NCBI GenBank assembly: GCA_035041965.1 | Contig: JAPYMA010002088.1 | Span: 47,149 to 111,148, forward strand | From: Anisakis pegreffii | Lineage: Eukaryota; Nematoda; Chromadorea; Rhabditida; Anisakidae | DNA length: 64,000 nucleotides | Direction: 5' to 3' | Shown here: one piece after another, positions 12,515-24,200 of the stretch | Layout: the number at the start of each line of letters is the position of its first letter | Numbering within the stretch: position 1 is the first letter of the stretch | The notes under the pieces: generated by a model | Seen by the model: only the letters and a program-made list of their open reading frames with translations | The model's database searches: none | Told to the model about the DNA's origin: nothing | Translations under genes and position numbers: made by a program

Positions 12515-14315
12515 ATGGCAGGTGCAACACATTTTTTATTGGGAATATGTACGAAAGATTACGTGATATTGGCAGCAGATCGTGCTTGTTATGCACATGG
12601 AGCCATAATGGTCACTGATGGTATGTTCGTAGCTTGGTAATTGATGAACCAGTTAGAAGAATAACCTCAATTCAGTTCTATATCTTCTAAGATTTCCTCC
12701 TCTCAATCAGTTTTCAAATATTGCTGACTTTACTTAATACCCTTTGTGATATTCTTGAATTCTGCTTATTGTCAGATGGCTGTGACTGAGTTTATGTAGT
12801 GGAATTTAACACGCAGTCGTTTTGCGTTATAATTTTGTGCAGTGCAAAAATAAGTTTCAGACCAAGATAAAAAGTTCGATTTGGGCGAGAAATTAGTGAT
12901 GTTGTGTATTGGTGAAGATGGCGATGTGGCACAGTTCGGCGATTGGAGCAAACGAAATATTCAGCTTTATAAACTCAGATACGGTTGGTGATCATTGGGC
13001 AGTGAAATGGATTTTGTTTTGAATTTATTCGAAATCATCCTGAAATAATCACATTTAGATGAATGTTTCAGTGATTATAACAGTGATATTGAAAGTAATG
13101 ATATTAGTTATTAAGGTCACGAGATATAGGTAATAATAGTAGTTTTCTTATTAAGGTTACGAGATGAGTCCTCGATCGTGTCATCACTGGATTCGACGAA
13201 GCATAGCTGAATCATTGAGAAGCCAGGATTATTACATAGTTGATACTTTGATTGGTGGTTACGATGAATTCGAGAAGAAGGCGTTCTTGGGATCGGTTGA
13301 TTACCTCGGAAATGGGCTGGCTGATCAGGTTTATCTATTCACTTGTTTATTTAAGCTGCGGCAACACCTGCTTACATTAAACTAACATATCATACAGTTT
13401 ACGATTAGTTTTTCAAATACTTTGACAGCATTTTCGTTCAGAGAATAACCGCATTTGTGAGTTTTCGCTGACGATGAGTGTTTTTCTGAGAGGGAGAAGA
13501 GAGGGCCACATTTACATCGGAGGCAGCTTAGTCACCCACTCTCATTTTGGCTTTGATTTTGGTTCCTGATTGTCCTCTGATTGGGCATCGTGTAGAGATA
13601 CGAATAATAAGGAAGATTCTTTTTGCAGCCGTATTTGTTCCGAGGATTCGGTGGACGTTTTTGTTATGCAATCTTGGATAAATTGTACAAGAGCGGTTCG
13701 TTTTGCCAGTAATTATTCGTTTGTAATTGAATGATAGAGGAGTATTTTCAGGCCGGAGCAATTTTCAGTTAATTGAGCATTTTCAGATATGAATGAAGCA
13801 GATGGGCTGGTAGCCATGAAGAAATGTCTCGCAGAAGTGAAACACAGATTCATCGCCAATCTTCCTAGTTTCCAGGTTAATTTTAATAGTTTTGACGACA
13901 GTCTTTTTTTGACTGCATTTCCTAGAGTCCGTCCGTTGGTCAAATTTCACCACTTGTTTTCACTGAGGGAAGAAAAAATGCATCTGAAGAATTTTAAACA
14001 GTAGTGACTGGCGAATGTTCCTTCTAACGAATGAAGAACGGAAGGATCGTATCGTAACACAACTGAATGTAACCTCAACAACTGAATGAAGGTGCAGAAT
14101 AGGTTTCAAAAACAGATCTTTACATGGGAAGTATTCCAGTTGAGTGCTCCTTTCCTTTTATATGCCTAAGCCGTGGTCGGCCCTGTAGAAAGTTTTGTGT
14201 TTATATGCGTTTTCTAATGCTGAAATGTTTGAGTGATGAAGAGTTAATGTAATTATTGAAGGTGATGGTCATCGACAAGAATGGATTCCGACAATTGGAC
14301 GACGTGAAAGTTTGA
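12515..14315 (+). CDS. PSMB2: Proteasome subunit beta type-2 (beta-4 position of the 20S core)
   Basis: A structural, non-catalytic beta subunit of the 20S proteasome core in cytoplasm and nucleus. Six exons, 12515-12620, 12861-12983, 13156-13328, 13629-13695, 13787-13875 and 14262-14315, join in frame to give 203 residues, against 201 in human PSMB2. The N-terminus opens the Ntn-hydrolase fold (LLGICTKDYVILAADR) but lacks the propeptide and N-terminal Thr of an active subunit, as expected for this family. Other conserved stretches are LCIGEDGDVAQF, QLYKLRYGYEMSP, LIGGYDE and the C-terminal FIANLPSF...VIDKNGFRQLDD. The gene is likely orthologous to C. elegans pbs-4. Intron 2 ends with a duplicated acceptor region (see findings). 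Confidence 0.95.
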
Positions 14316-15273
14316 TATTGTTGACTTGAGTCGAGTCGTTTGTTATTTAAGTGATAATTGGTTCATGATGAAACGTTCTCATTTTGATTCCTTTTGTTCA
14401 TCGTAAATATTCAGTTTCAATATGTTCATTTCAGTATTCATATTCTGTTTCTGCGTAATAAACAAAAATTTTTTTTTCAAAATCTCCAAGAACCGCATGC
14501 GAGGAAATTTTCAAATATATGGAATCGTGATAATTGTTTCTGAATTTTATTCATTTGAAAATGATTAAAAACCATTGCAAATAATGAGATCAAAAAAAAA
14601 CTGTTGAAATATGTCAACATAATACAGGCGACTGTAGAAAACATCAAACATCATAATTATAATTTTATCAAGAAATTTATAGTTTTATTAAACGTCATAA
14701 TCATAATTTTATCTAATTCTTTTATAATGTAATCACAAAATAATGAGCAAATATTCACTACTGAGTCACATAAGTGCAAATATATTATATTTCACCATGA
14801 AACAGCAAATTGCAAAATACCAAAAACGAACGCAGAAACAGAATGGTTATAAAAACTAACAGCTGACAGAAATTCTCAAAAATGAATCAAATTTTCAGTC
14901 GTACTGATACTAATAGACAAAAACAAAAAATCTCATATGATGAAAAACTGAACTCATGTAAACCCATACACAATGATAAATTCTTAGTGTATCAGAAAGA
15001 TCTTTTTGTAAGGGAAAATTTCGGAGAGAACCTGGTGGCGATTATGAATTAATATATTAATCATGGAGTAATACAGTGATTACTGGAGTGACAGCTCCAC
15101 AGGTGACAATAGGATGAATGCGGTAAACAATACAATACCCTAGCTGAATCCGATTTTGAGACAAAATTGGTCAGATGCCGTGCATTAAGTCCTCATATTT
15201 TTGACTGAGGCATACAGAGAATAGCATCGAAAACAACGGCACCGTAAACGACCTAGACTCGAACTAGTCATCT
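14316..15273. other. Convergent intergenic region, PSMB2 and MRRF 3' flanks
   Basis: AATAAA at 14457-14462 is the likely PSMB2 cleavage signal. The remaining 800 bases are AT-rich, with no coding exon on either strand and no repeat that I could match elsewhere in the window. The MRRF 3' UTR must lie in the right part. Confidence 0.5.
14457..14462 (+). terminator. Poly(A) signal, PSMB2
   Basis: AATAAA about 140 bases after the PSMB2 stop codon, followed by A- and T-rich sequence. Confidence 0.6.
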
Positions 15274-17037
15274 TCAAGCAACCTCTTTCAACAACTCCAT
15301 TCGCTTTGCCTCAATCAGCTCCATACCTTTACCTTCCATGACTCGTTTCATCGACAATAAAGCACTACGTGTTCGTGCCGCATCGTCGTGACTTTTCATT
15401 TCGTTCGATGCCTTCTTATCATACTTCGAGTACACCTGAAATATTTTCATTTCAGTTTCCGTCAAATCCAGCTATAGTTTAACATTCAAAATTCAGAAGA
15501 AAGCAATCTAATATACGATTATTCAATTGCAAAACAATTTGAATCGAGTCTCGTCCGAATTTTCGTTCATATCTCTGAAACTATGCAACTTTCACCGATG
15601 AGATGATCATCAGTGTTCAATTACAATTCATATTCAAAACTGATTATCTAACTTGATTCAACGCTTCCTTGTAGTCGTTGAACATTTTTGCTTTGGCCGT
15701 ATTCGCGAGTTGCTGTCGACGATCGCGAGTCATTCGCGGGACGGGTATGAAGAGAGTGACTCCTTCTTGCTGCGGATTGATGTTCAGATTCGACTTCTGC
15801 AATGCCAGTTTCGCGGCTTTGATCGCCGTCGGATTGTCATTGAAGTTGATCATCACCATTTGCGGTGACTTCAATACGACACGACCCAAACGATTCATTC
15901 GATGTTCCTGCAATTCGCAACACTCTATAGCTCAGCTAATCGATGTCGAATCTAAGAAATAAGGCAATTAGCGCTCTTTAGAGGGTACCATCAACATCAT
16001 TACGATGTGATCTAGGATCAAAACGCAGCGATGTGATCTAGTGACCGAATTACCAACCTCCACGATTGCTTGTGATTTGATCTATACATTAGATCAGCAT
16101 ATAAGTCCCCAGATCAGCATATAAGCCATACTTAACGTTAAGAAGCACTGAAGCTATCATATAATATAAGCAGAACGATTGGTGCTAGATTTCATTCCGT
16201 GTCGTGTCTCCAATTGTATCGGTAGTATTATTAACTAACGGCGGTTTTATTAACCAATCAACGGTGTGGATTGTAACAATTACGAAACTAACCCTCCTAA
16301 AGATGAATTATATTAGTTTAAAGTAAGCAGCTTGCAATACTTATAAATTTTCATGGTACTGCAGTGAGCCAGAGAAGTCCACCAGCCATAGATAACGTTT
16401 AGAAGCATTCATGTTAGCATAATTACGGGTAATTTCAATGCGAAAAATGAAACGAAAGCCGTTAGAAAAAACCTCGTTATTGTCGAGTTTAACGACGATA
16501 TCCTCATATGCTCTCAAATCAACTTGCAATGAAAAATGTTTCGCCAATTCATCGCTGAGAATCTCTTCCAACTGCTTCATTTCTTTCATCGCATCGTGTA
16601 CGTACACATTATCCGCCTCGTTCTTCTTCTCCAGAAAATCATTCGGGGCCTGGAACAGACGATATGACAGTAAATAAAATACCTCGATATTCACAGATCG
16701 CTGAAAGATATTTGTGAATTGGATTTCCAAACAATATTTCTGCACGATGTCAAATATTTTGACACTTCAAAAGATTCCTCAATGGACGAACGAAAGTAAA
16801 CTGAATATTATCGGATGTCACCTTAGTTTTCCTTTCATTTTTCCGCACTTTCATCAGTGCTGATGATGAATGAAAGCATCGAAATTGAGGCAATCTTATT
16901 AATGGAGTAATAACAGAATTACGGTCAATCAAGTCGACACTCGGAATTAATCTTGAAAATTCCGCCGTACTAGAACACTGCTGATGAATAATCGAGCAAA
17001 TTCGTATCGCCTTACGATTCAACTGTTTCAGTAACAT
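15274..17037 (-). CDS. MRRF: Mitochondrial ribosome recycling factor
   Basis: Releases post-termination mitochondrial ribosomes from mRNA together with mitochondrial EF-G2. Four minus-strand exons, 17037-16822, 16649-16473, 15907-15653 and 15435-15274, all phase 0, give 269 residues (human MRRF has 262). Residues 1-60 are Arg/Ser/Leu-rich with almost no acidic residues at the start, typical of a mitochondrial targeting peptide. A basic stretch (KVRKNERKTK) precedes the RRF domain (about 73-265). That domain contains LRAYEDIVVKL, RLGRVVLKSPQMVMIN and the family signature IPVPRMTRDRRQQL, followed by the long C-terminal helix of the three-helix bundle. Intron 2 contains a small tandem duplication (16091-16125). 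The ATG at 17037 lies just after a trans-splice-type acceptor. Confidence 0.93.
16087..16128. repeat. Tandem duplication in MRRF intron 2
   Basis: AGATCAGCATATAAG occurs twice, 20 bases apart (16091-16105 and 16111-16125). Nearby at 16008-16045 GTGATCTAG-like words recur. It is short and looks like slippage. Confidence 0.6.
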
Positions 17038-17054
17038 TCTGTTGACACGACAAC

Positions 17055-17062
17055 CTGAAAAT
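17055..17062 (-). promoter_or_regulatory. Probable trans-splice acceptor, MRRF
   Basis: On the minus strand TATTTTCAG ends 17 bases before the MRRF ATG. No upstream coding exon or donor was found. Confidence 0.5.
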
Positions 17063-18210
17063 AGCCTTAAACGATGTAATAATAAACAGTGATATCAACA
17101 ATAAAACGTAATGATAGTATCTTAATCAAACTCTGAACTGCACACGTATGAAGAAAAAGCACGGGAATCTGGCAGCTGAAAGAAACTAATTGCCTTGCAG
17201 CTTATAATTAAATTCCAGTTTCTCCTAGTACATCGTCATAGTGGGACTTTGAATAAATATTCCGTCGTTTGGTGAACTGCCACTCCGCTCGTATTTGGCG
17301 AACTGTTTGTATGCCTTTTAGTTTAGCGATTTTTCCGGCCGGCCGACAAATGCATCCACGACAAGTCTAACGCCGACAAAAAGCACCAAGCTACTCAATG
17401 ATGAGGCACACGTTATCATTGAATTTTGCAGTGGCAATTGTCGGGCTAGCACATGTCGCAGAGCAAATTGTCGTAGAAAGGTTTTTCCAAGAATGTACAC
17501 ACTACCACTTTTTTGGCTACAAAAAAAATTGTGTAAAAATAAATTGCGGATGTTTTTATAGTTTTGGCTGAAATGTGTAATTTTGTTTGAGCGGATTTCT
17601 ATCATTATTAGTTGGAACAGTACATTGTTTAAATTGAGTTGCGATGAAGTGAGCAGTCATAACTTTAATTGGATTCACTCGAAGTGAAATATCAACAAGA
17701 AAATCTGAAACTTCTGCATTTCTGTCAGAACACACTTTCCGATATTTTCCGCTATAAATATTCCACTGTTTGTGAGGAACGCACAAAAATAAATATTTTG
17801 ATAATGTTTTAGTTCAGGTTGGTAAAATCAAAACAGCACTTCGTTCGTTCACATTTGCAGTTAAGTGTGTGGTGTAGCTAGGCTCAGGCTTGGGCTTAGG
17901 CTCAGGCTTAGGCTTAAGCCTAGGCTTAGGCTTATCAACTGCAAACTGTGAACTAACAAAATACTGTTCTGATTTTACCAACCTGAACTAGAACATTAGC
18001 AGTATTTTATTACTAGGAAAATTTCCGCTAATTTCACACTTCCTAACGACCTTCAAATGTTTTACGTTTCTATCGATTTCCACGTAACGCAACAGTGGAT
18101 AGACTTCACTGGTTCATTTTGAGAATGTTCATTGTTTCAGTTGAATGTGAAACACTTCATCGAATATTCAAACCAATAACTGACTTGAGATCGAATTTAT
18201 CCGTGTTCAT
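17063..18210. other. Divergent intergenic region between MRRF and UTP20
   Basis: Holds the promoters of both genes and the TA-flanked element at 17804-17996. A minus-strand open frame at 17318-17530, preceded by a good acceptor (TTTTTTTTGTAG), encodes about 65 residues with a hydrophobic middle. I could not connect it to any upstream exon or family, so it is not called as a gene. Confidence 0.4.
17804..17996. mobile_element. TA-flanked inverted-repeat element with a TTAGGC (telomere-type) core
   Basis: A 193-bp element with about 59-bp terminal inverted repeats. The left begins ATGTTTTAGTTCAGGTTGG, and the complement of the right begins ATGTTCTAGTTCAGGTTGG. TA dinucleotides flank it (17802-17803 and 17997-17998), as in Tc1/mariner-type insertion. 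The core, 17878-17931, is nine hexamers in strict register: CTAGGC, TCAGGC, TTGGGC, TTAGGC, TCAGGC, TTAGGC, TTAAGC, CTAGGC, TTAGGC. TTAGGC is the nematode telomere repeat. No coding capacity. Confidence 0.85.
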
Positions 18211-18219
18211 CCTATTCAG
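18211..18219 (+). promoter_or_regulatory. Probable trans-splice acceptor, UTP20
   Basis: CCTATTCAG ends nine bases before the UTP20 ATG at 18229, a spacing typical of spliced-leader sites. Confidence 0.55.
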
Positions 18220-18228
18220 CAAACGAGG

Positions 18229-21200
18229 ATGAAGAAAAAATTCAAATCTACATCAAAAAATCCGTTTCGGGTATGTAAAGAGATTTTTTCCTTTCTAGAA
18301 TCGTTATGCTTTTTATTATTCTGTCAAAGGAGTTACCAGTCATCAACGAAGTCACCTAAACCGAAGGTCGCAAATCCTTCTGTTCAGGAAAAACGGAATC
18401 AGAATTCCCCAGTCACTCAGTAGTCCCTTTCGGCAATAACATCGAAAGCAGTTCAAGATATTCGTATTTACTTTCAACCTTAAATAATCCATTGAAGATC
18501 AACGCCTCTTAATGTATGATAGGCTGATCTGACTTGCTCCGGCAATTGTTGAGTAAACATTCGCAGAATTTCGATATCTTCATTTCGATCGTCAAAAGAC
18601 TTCTTGACAAGAATAATCATTCCTAGAACCACAAAAGCGATAACATTATAGAATCACAAAAAAAGTTTACGTTAAAATATGTATGAGTGAAAAATATAGC
18701 AACCGCTCTTGTCAAGTGTCAGCAGCTAACTGAACTGTAGTCTCGTCAGCCTTACAAATATCACACTATCGAAATGATCACCAAGTGAATGGTGATCAAA
18801 ATAGCTCTCATTCATTGAATTCGTAATTGATCTACTGACTGCATACTGATCTACGTATTGGAAAAATGACTTTGCAGTGCCATTACCGAGAAGTTGATCT
18901 TGACAGTTAGAATGTGAAATACCTCACATTTAACCAGAAATGTACTGAATGATCGCACGATTGTTTCACCATTGGACAAATTCATTTCAACAAAATATGT
19001 GAAGGATATTCATTTGCAGTGTGCATCAATGTCACGAAATGTACAAGCTATAAATACAGGCTCATGTTCGCAAAAAAGTACCTAGATTGATGAGAACGGG
19101 AAAATTTGAACAGCACTAGTCGTATTCATCAATTAAAAACTTTTGATTTCCGCAAAAAAACCTCAAACTTCAAGCGAAGAAACAATTATAAACACAAATA
19201 TCATACGAAAAATGAGCTTGCAGTTAGTTTTATTTCATCCAAAAAGGCAGCAAAGATTCACTTCAGGCAAAAATGAATATGGAGTTTACAAATTCTTTAC
19301 TGCGACTGACGGATGAACATTTTCGAAGAATTTCCACCATTTTCACTGTTCAAAAGGAGGATTTGCAAAGAATGCTGACTAGGAAAGGCCACGAACTTAA
19401 TCTGGCCTTTCGTGATGAAATACACATCGTCATATTGTAGGGCTCTTCGAGCTGATCATGATAATGTAAGAAATTTTTGCGAAACACAAAGTGGAGGCGA
19501 AATATGGCGGGGAAAAGGTTTTCAGTGGATTGAAGTTTCTTGCATACTAATGATCAGCTCGAGGAACACCACAATCTGATGTATGTTTCATCACAAAACG
19601 CCAGATTAAGTTTGTGACCCTCCCTAGTGAGTCGATTGAAGTGAAATAAATTGTTGTTTCAGTATATTTCGTTCACAGAACAAATCGCAAGTCTAAGTGC
19701 AGATGTAACGAGATGGCAGATCGCCTTACCAACCACCACAACAGAACGAGAGACGTTCTTCTACGATGCGGTACTGAAGTGGAACGATAGTGATTACGGA
19801 GCTTATTATAGTTAGTGATTAGCTTCGCAAGTTATCAGTTCATTCAGATTCGGTGAAGTATCGTAATCATTTCATAGTCAACAGAAAGAGATTCATGGTC
19901 TATGCAAGCCAGTAGCCTCTAAGGCCGGTTGTAGAATCATAAAACTGCGGACAATTGCGTTCGATGGAGCATCTGACGTATAAGTACTGAATCCAAGAGA
20001 AATATTTATAGTATTTTATGAAGCCAAAAACAGCAGTTGCGTTAGATGAAATGAAGTTTTCGATGTTGAATCTCTTTGTCAGTTATGGTTTGCGTCTTTT
20101 TAAAGTGAATGTGGAACGAAAATTGAGAGGGAAAGCAATTGAAGAAGAAACCGATTACTTCTCATTGGGAGTCACTCATACGAAAGCATACGAAATGTTC
20201 TCTGTAAAAGCAATTCGACTGTAGTTTTGAATATCATCTTCGATCTTCAATTGAAGATGACAAAACTACCATCGAATTATATCCAAAAAGATGATATTCA
20301 AAACTACAGTCGGTGATATTTTCAACTGAACAAATCGTTTCGCTCACAAAACTTTTCGACCAACATCACAGCACAAGAACATTACGAATGCTTCCACAGA
20401 TGCTCATTTGAATTGATTGCAGGCAAATTTTATGTCTCACAAACGTTTGGGGAGAGGGCTTGAGAAGTCATATATGCCAGCACACATTGCTAATAGCTCT
20501 TGTTATAAACGAAAACTTAACATACAAATGAAGATGAAAAAAACATACAAATGAAAAAATTCCTAAAAATAGTATTCAGTTTTATGTTAAAAGTGGGGAA
20601 TTTTTTATTTATTCCTTGGCAGTTTTAAGTGATGATATTCAAGAAGTTAGAAATTAAAACAAGGACACACTCCAAATAAATAAATGAATCAATTCAAGTT
20701 TTTAAGTGTTGAGGCTTTCGTTGAAGTCTGATTTTTGCACTGTTCACGATGTTCGTTTTGAGTTCATTTCGGCATATCGCGTAATCATTTCTTGACGGAG
20801 ATTCTGTAGTTATTGAGAGGTTTACGAACACATTTCAAAATGCTGAATTTCAGTATCATTTTTGAACGATGTACCGTTTGAAAATGGTGAATTACGAACA
20901 TACGCTCAATTGCTGCATCATCAAAAAACAATATTCAACGCTCTTTTGAAGCATCTTTCAATCGAACACAGCACGTCACTGGTAACAATTCTTGAGTAGG
21001 TTCTTCATCTCTATTCGATTATATCTCTGCAGCTGTTTTCATTAAACTGTTCAGTTGAAGTGATTGCATGAAAACATCATTTCTATGAATAAGAAATAAA
21101 GTGTTATTAAAATCTAACATTTTATCAGGACAAAAACTATTTCGATTGATATTAGTGTGAAAATCTCATGATTTGGCAATGTGAAAATCTCACAACCAGC

Positions 21201-24200
21201 CTTCGGGAGATACGTGTAGAAGTCAGTAAATGTAAAAGTATTTTCTGATTCATGAAAAATTCAGTGGCAAAAATCATACATTTCTAGAGTTTACGCGTTG
21301 CTATCTAAAGAAAACTAAACATTCACAAATGGCTGTTGTGAATGACTGAAATTGATTTGTTTGTTGGAGAATTTTTTGCTGTTTTCTTGCAGATTAACAA
21401 TAGCGTTCGCAAGGGATCTTCGCGAGGATTTGAGTGATTATTTATGGGATCTATTCGAGGCAATCATTGTTTTGATGGAGAGATCGGATCAACAAGCGGA
21501 ATTGCTGCAAACTGGATTTCGTGCCTTAGCTGTTATGATCAAGTTACAGTGGCGAAAGATTATCCGAGAACTGCGCAGAACATTCGTGTAAAAATTTTAT
21601 CATTGATTCGAGAGAATGATCCGATTATGAACTCACATGAATTTTCGGTTATGAATTTAGAATTTGGGAAAATTTCTGCTTCAGTTTGAAGAAAGAACTA
21701 GAAAATGGAATCGAAAAGGAAAAGCCGAGCAATCGAGTCAGTAAAATATAAATTGATTGAAGCATGAATTTGAGAGAATTGTCATTAAACCGATTGACTT
21801 TTTGAGTTATTCAAATCCAAATGGTGAGTGATTTTGCGTGATATTTCGAAGAAAATTTGTCGTCCATTGACGAATTCGAATGTACGAGAAATGATTCAAA
21901 TCTTTACAGTGATTAGCAGAGAGTGAATCATTTAGTGGATTTAATTGACTGGTTTCTGTTCGTTTCATTGATCTTCTCGATTGTTTAAGACGATTCGAAC
22001 GATTGTTTTCGAGTAGACGAGGGTACCTGCGACGATTCGCGGCCGAAGCGTTCGCATTTTTGTTGAGGAAGTCGAATTCGGTTGGAAAGTTGACGATATT
22101 TTTAGCTGAACGAGCAGAGAAGGTTGGGTTTTTTGTGGACATTTTGCTTGAGACATAATTCCGTTTCAGTGATGATTATCCGACAAATATGTTTTTTGCA
22201 GACTTGAGTGAATTTAAAAAATTGCGAAACTGAAAGAAAAATTTGACAAAACTTCATCCGACAAATTTGAAAACAAAATTGCAGGAAAACAGCGATTCAT
22301 TAACCGATGGAATATCGCAGTTATATTTCAATGCTGTCAAAGGTGTGATGAATCGATTTCACAGTTCAGCACCGCAGGTGAGAGAAGTGTTAACGTTCAT
22401 TATTTTATGCATATTTTAATTAGAGAGCGATCATCTTTTCGATTTTGCTTTTAATCTCTTTCAGATTTTTTGTCTTCTAATTGAACAACATTGAGAATCA
22501 CAATGATACATTCGCAGTTAATAGTTATTTACTCATGAAATTTAAGATGAAATCTAAAAATCTCATGAATTCGACGGAATCTAGGATTTTGTATGATTTG
22601 AACTCGGTGCACGACATTTATTGAGAAGTGCAAAATTATTTTGAACGAGGTTAAACTCATTGGTGGATAAGTGTCGAGATACAAAGTGAATCATTTGAAA
22701 AATGGAAAATTTAATTTGACTTATTTTATTCCAAAATGGGAATTGATTTCAACTGATGACAATGGAGCAGTTGTAATAGTTGACTGAACTGTATCTCTAA
22801 GAGATACGGTCATTGATGTGGGTATCAGGTCATTTGATAGGACCTCATGAATACAATCGTTATGCATGTATCAGATTGCGCCGATTGTTTTTTGAAGTCA
22901 TCACGTCTTGAATATGCAAATATGAAAGATTTTTTTAGCTTAAGTGCGAATGTGCTTTCCTTTCGAATGCCTCAACCAGTGTATGCTTTCTTCAGCTTTC
23001 CAAATCTAAGTTCTTTTCGGAACGTCGTTCACACGATTATTTTCGATGAGTGCTTCATTTCAGATACTGTCCGAAATCTTAGATTCTATATTACAAATTC
23101 CTGAGGATTCGTCGACTCGTCAAATGGCGATAAAGATAATCGAAGGAATGATGCGACGATGTGCGTCGTACGCCAAGAAGGAACACACCTCACCGATATT
23201 CGATGTTTTATTGGTGAGTTTGGAGTGTGCGCGCATTTGATTCGACGAAATTTTCATAGACCAAATGGTGTTTAAGATTAATGATGTGACTCAGTTTTGA
23301 GCTTGTTCATTGCTTATCGTTAGGTCACGATTGTTTTGTGACTATAGATTGATAAATTTGATCATAGCGGTTCTGGTCTGATTAAAATTAAATAATGATT
23401 TGTTAAAATAATCTGATTGAGACGGTAATTTTTTTGTTGGTTTTTCATATTTTCCATTCGCAGTTGTTTTGTTCAGAATAATAGCTGAGTGTTTTACTCA
23501 GAAAAAAAGTTGCACCAAAATGATTTTGATTGAATGGTGCGAAGTGAAAATGAATTGAAAAGGGTCGAAATTTTTTTGTTGTTATCATTTACTTATGATG
23601 GTAAGAAATACAATGCAGTCAACTCAGTCAGTACTTCTGTACCATATAGCACCAAATATTTGTTACTTTTTTTACAGAACAGATTCCAGTCGATTGTACG
23701 TTCAGTGCCTGCAGTTGGCCATTATCTGGATGCGATAGCAATTGCAAAACTTTTGTTGGTTTGGGTCAAAACCAAAAAGGGAACTGCGGTAGCGGATACG
23801 TCGGGTCTTATGAAGGCGATACGAGAGAGTGCTTCCGAGATGAACGATCACATCATCGATAGAGACTGGCTGGAACTCGTTTCCGCGACGATGTTAACGT
23901 TAGTTCATAGTTATTGTGGTAGAAATCATTGTGGTGATACAGGTTGTAGTAGTGACATTGGCATATCAGTGAACGGGAGGAAAGTTTTGCTCGAAAGCGG
24001 TTGAGTGGTGTAGCAGTGTCTTTGATGTTGTCGAGCCGGAGCAAGGCTATGATTTGGTTTATATTTAAGTATGTGTTATAGTAGGGATGAAGAGAGTAAT
24101 GATCATAATAATAGGTAGGAATAATTGTGAAATGATAATGATAATAATTGTAATACTGGTGATAATAATAATGGTAATAGTAATGTTGATTCTGTAAACA

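Noticed and set aside
17318..17530. Minus-strand terminal-exon-like open frame of about 65 codons
   Set aside because: It has a good acceptor but no partner exon, start codon context or recognisable family.
20018..20224. 68-codon open frame in UTP20 intron 2
   Set aside because: It begins with ATG but matches no part of UTP20, and its last codons lie in the left arm of the 25-bp inverted repeat. No support as a gene.
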